Shown: in pieces, positions 25,201 to 40,200 of the stretch
Layout of the letters: each line of letters opens with the position of its first letter
Numbering within the stretch: position 1 is the first letter of the stretch
From: Mansonella perstans
Lineage: Eukaryota; Nematoda; Chromadorea; Rhabditida; Onchocercidae
DNA: 64,000 nucleotides
Assembly (NCBI GenBank): GCA_037074765.1
Contig: JBAMDO010000193.1
Coordinates: forward strand, 1 to 64,000
Direction of reading: 5' to 3'
Position numbers and translations under genes: made by a program
Notes under the pieces: model-generated
Databases searched by the model: none
Seen by the model: the letters and a program-made list of their open reading frames with translations, nothing else
What the model was told of the DNA's origin: nothing

Positions 25201-28200
25201 GAGAAATAATGATAGATATTTTAAACAAATTCTTTTTATAGTCTCATCTATTTTATTATCATAAATTTTAAATTTCTTTCTCATACTTCTCTAAATTCTT
25301 CTTTCATTTTGATTACCATATTTGATTCCAAATTATTTGAACAACATATATTGTTTGTAAAGCTACAATACAAATGGTTATTTTAAAGAAGCGCTATGGA
25401 ATGCATTACTAATTCTTTCCTCTATCTGCCATCAATTTTCCATTTTGCTCTTTTTTTTCTGCTTGGAATAATTGTTACATTAACATAATATTTAGATCTG
25501 ATCTGTCATATGTTGTAAACACATACATATAAGCATATAAGCTAACATTTGATGATTCATATTTCATCATTTATAATTATTCATTTCAATTTAACCAATA
25601 AATGTTATTTCTTTATATATAAAAAGGCGATATTGTAGAAGAAAAGTAGTAGGAAAGCCAATGACTAAAAATAGAATAATATTTGTAAGCTAATTGATAG
25701 TATTCGCTATGAATCATCATCATAAAGTAAAAGTAGCCCCGAGGACCGATGCTTTTTTAATATTTATGTTTTTTTTTTTTTTTTTTTTTTTTAAATTATA
25801 AAATCAACTTTGAAGTTTTTAGAAAGAAATAATGGATTAAAGATAAGAGAGTGAAAGCAGCAAAATTTAAAATAGTTAATAAAATTTGAAATTTAATCAA
25901 AAGATGTTGAAAATCACTTTGAAAAATTCTACAAAATGAAAATACTTTATTTGCATATTGAGAATTTTGTATTCTGTTTGTTTAAGGGGAGTATTTGCTG
26001 ATAAGGTCACATAATCGTGCAAGCAATTGAAGAAGTAATCGCACTAATACTGGCAGTATAATATATCTTTAGTCGATAATTTTCCATTTCAAAGCTTCTT
26101 GTCTTACTGTACATAGCTTCTTTTTTTTTTTTAATTAGAATTTTGCATTATAATATTAGGTATGCTATCCTGAAAATCTAATAACTTTGCGAAATCAAAT
26201 GAGGGAAATAATGAAAATTTGTTAAAGTTAAACTAGTTCAACATGTTCAATTTGTACCACTTTATTTCTTTAATATCATAATTTTTGTGTTTTTAATACA
26301 TAACATATGCAGGACATTTTTTCCTCTCCCAATAATCTATGATGTTGATGATATTTGCGGATATTTATGAGTTCTTTTTATTACTATCTTTGATATACTT
26401 AATGGATCAGTTGGGCAATTTCATTGTCATATGAATTTGTTATTTTCTTTCTTATTAAAAATTATCACAAATTTTAAATACTAAGAAATTTCTTCTAAAA
26501 ATTTATGGAATTTCTATTGGAACTTATGGAATGCTTTTTGGTATACTGTGATGATGGGAAAAAATGTCAATGCTAAATTTTATGAATTTTTTTTTTTTTT
26601 TTTATTTCCAATAATTTAAAATTAACTATTTATGAAATTAGACAAATTTTTTGAAGTAGTAGAATTATATATTTGAATAGAATCGATTCAGGTGTCTTTT
26701 TCTTTTCTCCTTAAATTTTTTTTTTTTTATTATTTATGAATCATTGCGATATTTGTTTGTTAAAACAAACGGATTGTCAAAAAAAGTTTTTTTTTCTTAT
26801 TCTTAGTTCTGAAAACGCAAGCAGTATAGAAAAAGGATGATGACAACGTTTGATGCTGCCGGCAATATAATATCAACTCCAATTAAAACTACAGGAGTAC
26901 CATCATCATTCGGATTTGCTGATCATTGTCATAATTCAAAGAAAAATTTACATCTTTTTGGTATACCGCTTCCAGGTTTAGCCAACCATATGAGATGTAA
27001 ATCAGTGACTGATATACCATTAAATATTATTGCTACCACTATTATTACTACTGCTACTACTACTGCTACCACTACTGGTAGTATTACTACTACTACTACT
27101 GCTACTAGTACTACTAATAATAATAATACTAATAGTAATAAAAAGAATGAATTAGCATTGAGTGGAACGATACCATCTAATTTACTCAATCAACTGTAAG
27201 CTATTAAAATTTGATATTTTAATAAAATTATATCTGTATTATGGAAATTAATTTAAATTAAATGAAAATAGTTTGTATACTAAAACATTATTTAGTTGTG
27301 AAGAATTTTCCAAGTTTTTTTTTCATTTTTAACATGAATGTATTTTAGTTTTTTTTTAAATGATGAACTATTCGCTGTCTACAAGTTTGTTGTCTATTAG
27401 TGCTCTAATTTTGAAATATGAAATTAATTTTAATACATTTATTGCTACAACACAATTGTTATTTTTACTTATGATATATCTATAATGTACGGTGAAATTT
27501 CTTAGTGATTATTGTCGCAGAATTAGCAGTAATTTTAGCTGTAGCTAATCTCTCTAATTTATCCATAACCCCTGATCATTTTTTTTTTTTTTTTGACTTT
27601 TTTAACATTAATTTAGCTTAGCATTGCTTATCTTATTATTTATTCCAGCTTAGCTTATCCGTGTATGAATCCAACCTATCTGTATTTATACCGGCTTTCA
27701 TGAAAAAGAGATTATCTTATGTCGATTGTATCAACATATCTCTTTCCTAGCTCACTATATTATATTAGGCAGACATTATCTCTTCCCTACTAGTCAACAT
27801 CATATTTTACAAATTGAAATTATTTCATCATTTAGATTAGATTCATCATCAACAATTAACGGAGGAGGACAAGGAAACATTTTAGCGTCTACCATAAATA
27901 AGGTTGGAATGGAGAAATCAGTGTATACCATTGCTGATACGTTACCAGCATTGGCTGAAGTAAGGGAAGAAGGTTTGTAATTTTTAAAAAAAAAAAAAAT
28001 TTTAAAAAATAACTAGTTAAATTTTATTAAATATGATGTTTAATAAACAAACAAGAAAGTGTTTATTTTTAGACACTTGAAAAAATTTATTTTAAAGTTA
28101 AGCATTATTGTGCATATTTTAAATATATATTTTTCTTTTTCAAATTAACGAATTTTAAAAATTGATAATAATTGAGAGATTTTTTTTTTGTAGCTGAAGA

Positions 28201-31200
28201 TGAATTTTTGCATTGGTTAATTTGTCCTGAAAGAGAAGATGTACAGTTCAAGCTTACACCTGCATATGTGATATATGTAGTTGTACGCCATCGATTATTG
28301 TTTCCTTCACAAATGATTTCTGTTGCTGATTGCCGAACACGATTGCAAATATTTCTAGCAAAAGCTGCTAATCATTTTCTTCTTATTTCAAAGGTTTTTT
28401 AATTAGTTTCAATTTAAACAAGTTAATATGGGAACTAATAACTGATAAAATTACCGAAAGATTGAAGTTTTTTTATTGGATTTGAAATAGAATACAAAAT
28501 TTATTAAATTAAATATTTTTTTTTTGGCTAAATGAATCACCTTCAGTCACCTTCAATTAAATATTTCTAGATGACATAATAAAATGGTTCAAATTATATT
28601 TCAAAATCAATTAATAATATTTTGACACAACAGTAGCATTTGCATATTTTTCTTGAAGAAAGTTTCGGAAATTTTTTTTTTTCAAGAAAAGATAATATGC
28701 AAATGTTTTTTGCTATTAAATTGATCATTCTTATGTTTTAGCGCAGTTCATTTTGTTAGAGAAAATTTTTATAATTAAATTCCAAAAAATTTTTACAGTC
28801 TTTTCAAGCTATAATATTTGCTTAGGTTCCGGATAGATTTGGTTCTGATGAGTTTTTCTTTTGAATTTTACAATTTTTATAATTCAGAAATATTACAGCA
28901 AAGACAATCGCCGGAATCGCTAGGATTTTGGCTAGCAAATTCAAGTGAACTATTAAATTTTTTCAAACAAGATATTGATCTAGCATTATTGTCACGTGGT
29001 ATGCCGCAGCAGATTTTAGCTGGTTCAATTGAACAGACATTTGAAGTGCTCGGAACAAAATTAAAAAGTATTCTTGGCAATGCGTTGAATTCAATCAGAG
29101 ATGCATTTTTGGATGATCGATCTGCTTCACGTATGTTTTTTATGAGAGAGTGAAAAATTTTTTTTTCTTATTTTTCCCTCGGATTTTTTCTGCATATGGA
29201 ATCTAAAGATAACTCATATTATAATGGTGTATCATTTTTTCTAAAATTTTTTAAAATTAAAAGAAGTTAAAGATAGGCATGGAATTCACTGCTGAGAGAA
29301 TTCATTGTTGAGAATAAAAATTCAACATTTCAAGGAAATTGTGATTTTATGGCAAAAAGTAGACAACAAATATTATTATTTAATGTTTCCTAAATTACTT
29401 ATCTAAATTCCATGTTGCTCAAATATTCCGTGGTCTCTATGGAGAATTCGGTTCAGCCATTATCTTTCTAATTCGGTTGATTCATTATCTTTCTTTACTG
29501 TAGTTAACATTTCATTGGATTATCGATTGTTTTTGAAAATAATTTTTCAAAGATTTGATTTAAATTCCCAAGTTGAAATCATATTTCAGATGATATGGTT
29601 GCAAGATTGGACGAAATTATGTGTTTGTTGCGTCGATGTCGCTTAAATGCAGCACTAACAATTCAATTATTCTCTCAGTTATTTTATTACATAAATGTGG
29701 TGCTCTTTAACTGGCTTGTATCTTCATCTGGCATACCTTACTGTAGTCGAGCCTTCGGTGTTCGGTATGTTTAATGCTAAACCTATTCCAGCTCCATCGA
29801 TCTGTCATGTCGTTGCGTTTTTTAACTGAAAATTCACTAACTTAGTTGGAATACAGTATTAGTTAGGCAAGTTGATAATTCAGATCAACATATTGGAGTC
29901 TTTCATAGCCACTACGTTACATTATATTTTATTTCGGCTAAAATTGTCTTAGACTCAAATTTTTTAATAAAAATAAATTGTATTTATTGGTTTAATAGAA
30001 GCAGAATCGAAATTATCATTGATCTAAAAGCAGTTTTAATTCATATTGGTTTTGTGACCTTTGTTTTGTTGCATTTATCCAAATATCCATTGATTACTGC
30101 ACTATTTTAGATAAGGCATGATCTATCGATTTCAGATTGCGAACCCGTCTTGCTTACGTCAATGAGTGGGCCTATCAGCAGGGATTGGAATTAGCAGCTG
30201 AATGCCATATGGATCGTATCAATCAAGCAATAATTCTTCTTATAACACCTAAAACTGTTGATCAGATTAGTAATTTGGGTGCAACATGCTATAAATTGAA
30301 TAGTGTACAAGTTAGCGCCAACTTTTAAAGTTTTTTTTTTTCGTGTCGAAAACATTTCTTTTCAATAATAAATTTGTTAGCAGAATTTCTTTATGAAGGA
30401 ATGAGCTAATTCTTCTATCATCCTCAGTATTCGCTTGTAAGTTAATATACTATAAGAGACAGTGAAATGCTTGCAATGATTTCTTTTTTTCATTTCTTAA
30501 TAATTTTCGATTTTTGAATCCTTGCTGAATTTCATTGGAAACTTTAAACTTTGCTTTATTTTGTAATAATTTCTGAAACTTTTATACCTAAAAATCTGAA
30601 AACGACCTAAAATCATTTTTGATGCATTGACCAAATATGTATGTATAGATCGTCGCAAGCGATGTACTTATTTAATGGCGTTTTGAATTCAATATATACT
30701 GACATAATTAATTCAAGATAATTTTTAAGGTACGCTGGCTACTTGAACATATAGTATTAGATGTTGGTGAAGAGCCAATCTTGAATGAGCTAGTTGAAAG
30801 TATTGTACAGCTAGCTGAAATTCATGCAGATGTGATGGCAAAACAAGATGAAGCATCTATAGAACTTGAGGAAGAACCACATTTACAATTGCCATTTCTT
30901 CTTCCCCAGGATGGCTACTCTCCAGGTTTTATTTCATTCGTTATATCTTTATTTAAAATGAGTTATTTATTTCGTTCGATGCCTACTCAATTTCAGAAAC
31001 ACCTCTCCATATATTTTTGTCTATAGAAATGAACTGCATTACAGATATTTAGGAATTCACAGCAATCGTTTTATGCATTTGTTATTTTCCTACACTAACC
31101 CAGCATATCTGTTAGCAAATTTATTTGATTAGATGATTTGGAGCTATTTGATAATTTTTTTTTTTCATTAATTAATTATAAACGATTTCATATAATTACA

Positions 31201-34200
31201 TCGTTTTTAGATCTCATCCGTGGACTTTCTCCTGCTTTTGCTGAAGTACTGAGTTGTTTGCAAGCGCAAGGTACTGAATTCGTCTTAAATTTCTTGTTTA
31301 AACTTGATTGAAGCTGATTTTAAAATTTTAGGAAAAATTTAATTTTGAATTTCTAGCAGCAGAAACTTATAGGATTGCAAAGAATTATTGGAATGTAATA
31401 ATTTTTTTTTAAGGTTTATGTCGTTTTCTTCCACAGAATCATTCCTCAGGTAGCTGGACAGTTTATTTAAAAGCTGGAAATGCAACTGACGATCCTACGA
31501 AAATTATCGGCTCACTACAAAAATTGCCGGTACGTATTGACGGTACATCTCTAAAAATAATGACAAATCTAGTTTTGTTGCACATTAATGATATTAATAA
31601 TTACACAGTTGGCAATTGGTTAAAATGATCGTAAAGAAAATTCCATCTACTGTAAATACTGTCCGAGTTGTTGATCCAATGTTATTAGAAATATTAGATT
31701 AAGTATAATCATATTTAGGAATGATAGAAGTAGTAGAAGAAAGAAAAAGAAAATGATAGCTGAACATTAGTTAGTGGTAACTAAAAATATAAGAGAGTTT
31801 TTACTTAGATAAGAAAAAAGTTCAGGAAGATGACAATTGATATGGATATGACATCTGAATAATATATGAAGAGTGTAATGAATGAAACGTTGAGTGATGT
31901 TACTTTTAATTTCAACAAACATCATTAAGTATACATATGGCTGTGAATGTTATGTTAGTCATCATCATCATCAATTCTTGTCATTTTTCATATTTCTTAT
32001 TTAATTGTCATCTCGTCACTTATCATCATCTCTTGTAATATATATTCATCTCCGTTTCAAATGATGTCAAAATGTTCAGTATAATGAAATCGTATGCTTA
32101 TTCTGATTATTTGTTCTAATTTATCAAAAAATGATCTCATTTTTCATTTTCATGCCTTCAATACCAAATTATCAAAATACAGTTATTTATTTCCATTTCC
32201 TTTTTTTTAAATTTATTTCATAAATTTGCTGAACTTTAAGGAAGTTTTGATCAGAGAAGAATTAATGATGTGAATGGGGCGTATATGTTTATATAAATAT
32301 ATAAATAGACGTGCGTGTGTGTATGTGTGTCTTTTATGATTTCCTAAAATTATTTCTGCACTGTTTAAGCTATTACATCATTCGTTCGGAGAAGATGAGT
32401 AATAAGAGATACCGGTTTTAATTGTTGATTGTTTCCCGAATTTATTATTACTTCGGCAAATACTTTTTTTCCCAAGGAATTTTAGAGTAAAAAAAGCTAA
32501 AATCTTTTGTATAAACACAGGTATACAGGTATTAACAATGTGACAGGACCAACAATTAAACTCTTACAGTATATTATATACTTTACTTATTTGGAAGTAG
32601 TTTTTTTGCTTTGCTAGAATTTGAATTCTAATTTCATCGATGATTTTTCATTTTGTAATTTTTCGCTGTTTGCATCGAATTTATTATTTTTGAAATTGTC
32701 AGATTTAACCTTTTAAATAATTTTATAGTTACAAATCATCACATAATTTGTCAAGTGTCATTCTTTCCTTAACATACCTTTTACTTTTTGACGGATTTTT
32801 TTTTCCTGAAATGATGTCTTCAAATTATATCTTCTACAAATTATAACCTTGCTTATAATTCGGGAAAAATTATTTTAAAGGTCATCGTAAAAATAGGTTT
32901 TTTTCTTTTTTTTAAAAAAAAACCAAAACTCAAATTGCTTAAATGCAGATGCTATGCAAATGATCTATCTTTTCTGTGTGTTTCTTTCATTGATACTAAG
33001 GTGCTTTTGTAATTTGGTTGAATGAAATTTAAATAGATGTGAAGAGTTAAACAAGATGTAACAGATTTTAAGAGAAAGTAAGGGAGAGGAAGAAGGAAAA
33101 AGGATAAAAAGTTGGACTAGAAATACTGCAATTATGCATTTCGTTTATGTTAATATTTTGATAAGTTGAGTTAAATTTGTAAACGAAAAGAATTTTTGCT
33201 GTTTTTTTTTTTTTTTTGTTTTTGTTTTCTTTTTATAAAAAGTGGAATATTTCAGTGAAAAAGTTCTTTCAGAAGACTTTTTCAGAAAAGTTTCATTCGC
33301 ACACTTATTTCATTTTTAAAATTTTCAGTTTGATAGTCTTATATCTTATCTTTTAAAATTAAAATTTAAAATATATTTGATAATTTTTTATCTTTTCTTT
33401 TTCATTCAGTTTTTAATTCAAAATTGAATTGGTCTAATTGTTCTCAGAGAAATTATTCTTTCTTTATTCTTTTTTCCATTCTCATAAAATATGATCTCTT
33501 CATTAATCATATTGTAATGATTAAATTTTCATTGCAGAGCAAAGAGCCGGTCAAGTTAGAAATGGGAACACAACTGAACAGTTTGCATGAGCAAACATCA
33601 TTGTGCAGTGCTAATTCATTATCCAGACAGGTAAATTAACATAAATTATATGTTAATTTCAAGGTAATGAATTGATCTGTAATCATTGGAAACTATAGTT
33701 GAAGGTCGAAGAGTTTCTTAATTGCCTTTAGATCGAGTAAATGAGAACAGAATGGAAAAAAAAGCGAATCATTATTTAATATTAGTATGTTTTTAATGGG
33801 CTGTGGTCTAATTGTTATTTGACGCAGAAGTTTCGGAATATAAGTTCAGATGATTTTGCAGGCCGACTTACTGTCTATGTTATTACTAGTAGTAGTAGTA
33901 ATAGTGTGCTCACTTAATATTAGTTATAATAAAGATTTGGTTAATACACGATAGATTACTTTGTTGGTCCTATTTAAATTTCCATCTCTTTGTTGGTCCT
34001 ACTTTAATTTTGCTCTGATACATTGAACTTTTGAATCATTCATTGAATGATGTAAGCGATTCATTTTTTTCGTAGTTTATAATTTATTTCATCTTTTGAT
34101 ATGAATTTACAGAATCTAAACTTTTCATTGTTGAAGTTTCATTTTAGCTTTGAATTATTGCCATGAAATTTTTCGGTACAAATTAAGTGATTTTTAATTA

Positions 34201-37200
34201 AGGCTTATATCTTTATTTCAAATATCGTTTTGCAAAAACAAGAGAAAAAAAGATTGTTGCATAAATGTGTTCAACAAATTGTAGGAGTGCAATTTTATCT
34301 ATTTATGATTAATTCAATTTTACACACATATGGTTTTAATTCACTTTTGGATCTCTCACAAATTCCAGGAACGAATTCCAGAGATTGCAATGATTAGTAT
34401 TAATCGTGGTACTGGTGGAATTGGATTAAGTATTGTAGCTGCTCAGGTTTTTTTATTACACTTTTAAAATATCCTTTCTTACGATTAGCAATTTAATAAG
34501 ATCGTAAATGTTTTTCAGTTTTTTTCTATATTTTACGATTGCTTTTTGTTCTGATTGAAGAACGCAGGATGCAATAAAATTTTATTATCAAATTACAAAT
34601 CTTATTATTAAATCCTTCCATCCTCTTCTCTCTCATTTACATTTTTTTGTATAGTAATAACTGTATCTAAATGTTATTTTTCAACGAAGCAGATGATGAT
34701 ATTGTTATGTGGGAATAAAGGATAAAAAATGACAAATAAAAATTGGATATCCATAAATCATTATTTTTTTTGATGACTTCAATTAGAAAATTGAAATCAT
34801 TCCTAAAGAAACATTCAGAGGAAGTAGAAGAGGAGGAGTAGGAAAAATGCATTATATTCTCCCAATTAGTTATTCTCAATATTGCTTACTGTTTCTTCTG
34901 TTAAAGTTATTATGAGAAATGTTGAAGTTATCGCGGAAAAAAAAACATGATTAATTATCATTGTTATCGTCGTTCTCTCTTCATTCTTTATTATCTTTTT
35001 CCAGTCCCCTCTTACTGCGTTATTTTTTTTTCCCCCCCAAATTTTGTTAAAATGTGAATTAGACTGATAGTTGTAGAAAAGTTGGTGTAAAAGATTGTAC
35101 ATATATCATTGGACAACGATATCTTAAATTACATCGGCGATAGGAAATTTTTCTTATCATTATCAGATCTACAACATATCAGCAGGGATAGTATTAGTAG
35201 GCATTTGTATTCGTATCTTTACGTACTGTCATTAGTGCTCGATCAGTTTTTCATTATACCGTACCAAAGAGTCTTAATCAAAGTTTTAATGATAGTTAAC
35301 ACCTTGATGATATTTCCCTCGTACAACCTTTTTATACAACAGAATTGCTTCTTTAATAGTAAAACACATTTATGTGCGATCTTCCATAAATAATCCGTAT
35401 AAATAATTATCTTCTTTTCGACGATTTATCTTTGACCATTTTGCTTTTAAATTATCTGACGTCATGATTTTTCATACTTTATCTATTCTTCCTTCTTAAA
35501 CATATAATCCTCTTTTTGTATTTACTTTTATGCCTACTTCATCTTTCCAATCTTTTATGTTTTACTCTCTTTCTTTAAAATAAATATTTGAAAATTTATT
35601 CTCATAGTAAAAGAAAATTTTTAAAAAATTAATAAATGAAATAAAAAGAAGACGCGAAGAAGGAAAAAAAATTAATTTCAGTTTTTGAATTTTTTAATTT
35701 GTGAATTCCAATTTCAATTTATGAATTTTTCAATTTCGCTTTTATTGTTCTCTATGAAAAAAAATCCTGATTAATTATCATTGTTTCGATGTTACGTTTC
35801 TTTCTTTATTTCATAACAAATGATTTGACAATTTATCAGGTATCTTTTATTGCTGTCCGAAATGACAGAGCAAGAGAAGTATTAATTAAAAACTGCATTT
35901 TCACTATTCCTGCAATCATATTTCTAAAATGATGTTTTGCGTGGTTCAGGGAATCGGTGAACGTTCTGTTGGTATTTATGTGAAAAAGGTTGTTGATGGT
36001 AGTGCGGCACATCGGGTTCGTTTTTTCCAGTTTTTTTTTTTTTTTTTATTTCAGTTATTTTACCTGAAAACTTTACTTTGATATGTTTTCCTTTTTTATG
36101 GATCAAAAAAGTTGTTTTTTTTTCCGTATCACCATTCATTGCAATTATTTTTACGTAATAAAGTTGATAGGTAGGTTATATATTATAATTTATAAACTTA
36201 AGTGATTGTGAATGTTTCAAAAAATTCTTTCAAATAAAATTAACTTTTTTTTAGTTCAAAAAAACTGTTCAGAAATATTTTTATTTTAAATTTATTTAAG
36301 GATATCGAAAGAAATACTTTTTTAACTTATATCACTATTTCGAAAAAAAGAAGCATAAATTTTAAGATTTCAAAAAGCTTATGAAAAATTATTAATTTCT
36401 AGGATGGTCGACTTGAATCTGGTGATCAGCTGCTTTCTGTCAATGGACAATCACTTACTGGAATTAGCCAAGAAGAGTATGTTTTTGAAATAAATTTATT
36501 ACATTTTCAATTTTCTTCTTTAACAATTTGATTCGTAAACATTTTGTTGAATTAAAAAGTCAAGTATGATCAAATAAATTTATAAGAGCGATTTTAAAGT
36601 CTGTGCGATAATTTTTCCTTTAATTAGTTTTATTGGTTTAAAAAAAAAAGTATTGTTTGTCCCTGAAGTTTTGATTGGCTTATACTGAATTTACAACCTA
36701 TATATGGGAGTCAATTATTTTTCACTACTAATTCAAGGTTTCTTTTTTTTATCTTAAGATATATGTTTGTAGCAGTTTTAGAAACATTTTACATTCTTTT
36801 ATATTCTCAATGGATGAATGGATAATGACGATATATGTAAGAAAAGATGCAGAAAAGGATGTGATGATGACATTATTAGTTGTCACTCAATAATGTCAAA
36901 CATTATGCATTTTGCAAAAACCGGAAAATTGCTATTTTCAATATTTTCTATTAATTATTCATTTATTTATTTATTTATGTATTTTTAGAGCGGCATCGAA
37001 AATGTCCTCGAGTGGACCGATCGTATCGTTTGAAGTATACAAACATGCCGCACGATACAATGGTCTATATGAATGGTTAAATAATCCTCCACAGCAATCT
37101 CAAATAGTACCATCATCAGACATTCATTCAACTATGCAGGTCTTTCTATCTCTTCTTTCAAGATCTATTTTCTTTCTTGTCTAACTTTTTCACTTTCCAT

Positions 37201-40200
37201 CTTCTTCCGCATATTTCTACATAATTAGGATAAAATACAAGAAAGACCGAAATGTATGAGATGATTGATGATGAGAGAGAACAGTCTTTTTGTTCCACAG
37301 TAACTTTATCCATCTTGACAGATGTCTTTCTACACTTACGATATTGTCACAGTATATTGCAAATTCAATTCGACAATTTATAATTCTTTAACCTAGTTAC
37401 AATTGAAATTCTAATGAGTCACCTCTTAAGAGTTACTTTGATCATTTGAAAAGAATTTTTGAATGAATGTGCGAAGTAATATGTTTATGTCCCAAAACAA
37501 ACCGTGAATACTTGTTTATGGCATAAAAGTTTTTGAATAAATCGAAATAGAAGACATTGTCCACATATATTCATTATACGAAGCAAAAAATAATTAGCAA
37601 AATTATCGAAAATTTTCGCTCAATTTTTGTAACTTTATTGTATTGCAGACAACAGGTCAACTACCTCCGTCTGGTCAACAACAGTTAACCATTTTGAATT
37701 CATCAGGAAATGCAACTGTCAACGGTAGCGGATATGCAATCATAAATTATTAAATCATTAAAATCTTGTCCCGAAAAAATTTTTTTAATTCCACTACTTT
37801 GAATAACTTATTCCTAGCGACTTTAATTTTATCACTTATTGGTTAAAAAATGCAAGGAAATATTCTTTCAATGAAATTAATTTAAAAATTTAGTTAATGC
37901 ATAACTTAAATTGTAAATCAAATTAAACTATAAGTTTTTATTGTTACAATTTAATCCGCTTTATTTATTTTTTAATTTGAGCATTTCTTTCAAAATATAT
38001 TTATATTGAAATTTTTATTTAAATTTTATAATTTCAATTACATATATATATATATATTTTATGTATATATATATGGATTTTATTCTTTTATATGTTACAG
38101 CTACTACTAATACTCCGAGATTTTCACGCCAAAATTCAACTACGTCGATGACTTCTAATTATTCCAACAACGCTCACTTCAACGTAATGATATTTTTCTA
38201 ATGGAAGCGTTCAGTTAATAAAATCTTTTTTTCTCTGATAATTTTATGATTTAAGGAATTCATCATAATTGCTGAGTAAATAGTTTCGTTGTTATGACTG
38301 GTATGTATGATCATAGGTTAAAGAACAACCATATTAGCTTTCCTTATCTTTGACATCATTTATCGCAGATAACATTTTATAGAAATCATCCATACCTATA
38401 TACTTGGTACTGATTTATCTTTTTTCTTGCATGATATTAATTTATCTTGTTTTTCAGAAACCTATACGTAACGGCTATCTTGTAACGATGACCAACAGTC
38501 CTTATCGAATACGGTCACAGCATGATTCTGTTACTACAAACGGTCAACAACAACAACAACAACAATCTATCAAAAGTCGTTCAGCTTCAACATCTGATAT
38601 TTATGAAAATTTGGTTTGGTTTATCAGTTATTAATATTGTGCAAGAAATTTGCATATACGTAATTTTTTCTTGTATATTTCCAGGTTGATAAAACATTAA
38701 CGATGTCTCTAGCATCGTTGCAGCCATCTTCTGTTACTACAACCGTTCCGGTACAATGTGAAAAATATCAGACAAGTACAACCAGTTCGCAACGTAGTAC
38801 CTTACCATCTCATTATCGGAATATTCGTCCCATTGTTATTCAACCTTCGCGTCCCACATCTTCACCAATTTTACGTCAACAGCAACAGCAACAACAACAT
38901 CAGCAGCAGCAGCAGCAGTATCATTCCCGATCGCATTCTCCATCTCATCTTTATGCCAACTCTGCTTTTTCGTCTACCACTCATCACCATAATTCAGCAT
39001 TGAAAAATGCTATTTCAGTAAGTTTTCCTTCTCTCCTGGAAAATTTTACTATTTGATACCTTATCAAAGTTTATCTTTTTACCTTAGCTACGCCTTTGTT
39101 TATTTTACATATGTATTGTTTTATATTTTTATTGTGTTATCTATCGTCTATCATATTGTCCCTTTTTTTTCGTTTTTTTTGGTTTGATACAGGAATGTTC
39201 GTCTCAGTTAGCTTATTTAGAACTTCTAAAAATTATACTTCGAAAATTTTAAATTAAATTTCAAAACTTCAATCTTAATTTCTTTCTTTCTTTTCTTTAT
39301 TAATTGTATCAAACCAAAAAAAAAAGGGACATTATTTGCAGTCTGAATATATTTTGTCAAGTGCATCAACGTCACCAATTACCGATTATGCAAATTTACC
39401 CATGATCGAAGATCATCATTCAACCTTTGAATCATCTTATTCTTCGAATTCTTCGCGCATCATTCTTCCATATCAACGTTCTTTACCACACACTTCCACT
39501 CAGCAACAATTTGAGACTTCTCGAACCACTTACACAAATCCCATGTTACGGGAGCAAAATTCGATTGCTTCCACGTCATCGCATGATTCCACACGATCAT
39601 CAGTTGTTGCTGCAACGCAAAAATCAGGATTGGTAATGGATGAATGTCCAGGACGTCGATTTACGAAGAAAGCGCCACCTGTACCACCCAAGCGTCATAT
39701 CACCGTAGGTTTTTTATATTTGGTTATTGTCACAGTATTTTGTATACCTTGAAATTTATATGATTACTTTCTTATTAGATTTATAGTTCGTAATTTGGAT
39801 TTTAGAAGTCGTTATACCACATACAGTATACGAGTTATCAATTTTTTGTTAATTTTATCCGACGGTTGATTCTCATTCCTTTCGTTTTAAAAAATTGTTC
39901 TTGAACATTTTGTATTATGCAGAGACGAGATGAATTGAACGCGCAACTGGATGAGCTTGAATCAAAAGGTTCCGCAATGACTGAAGCAGATCATCAAAAA
40001 TATCGTGAGCTTGTTAATGAGCTAGCAAAAATTCGCATGCCATTTCCGATTGAATCAAGTTCAAGTAAAAAAATTGCTGAACGGGAGCAATCGAAATCCT
40101 TAGCGACAGATTTAATTATTCCTACTAGACAGGATGATTCATGCTTTGAACGACCGAAAAGCTTACCAGTATTAGAAAGATGTGAAAAGACGTCAACAAA

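Noticed and set aside
26929..27189. Antisense valine/leucine-rich frame
   Set aside because: Shadow of the ACT repeat in the afadin exon on the opposite strand.
27726..27835. 5' part of an open frame before the afadin exon at 27836
   Set aside because: It is intron sequence read through; the TTTAG acceptor at 27831-27835 gives the correct phase for the known exon.
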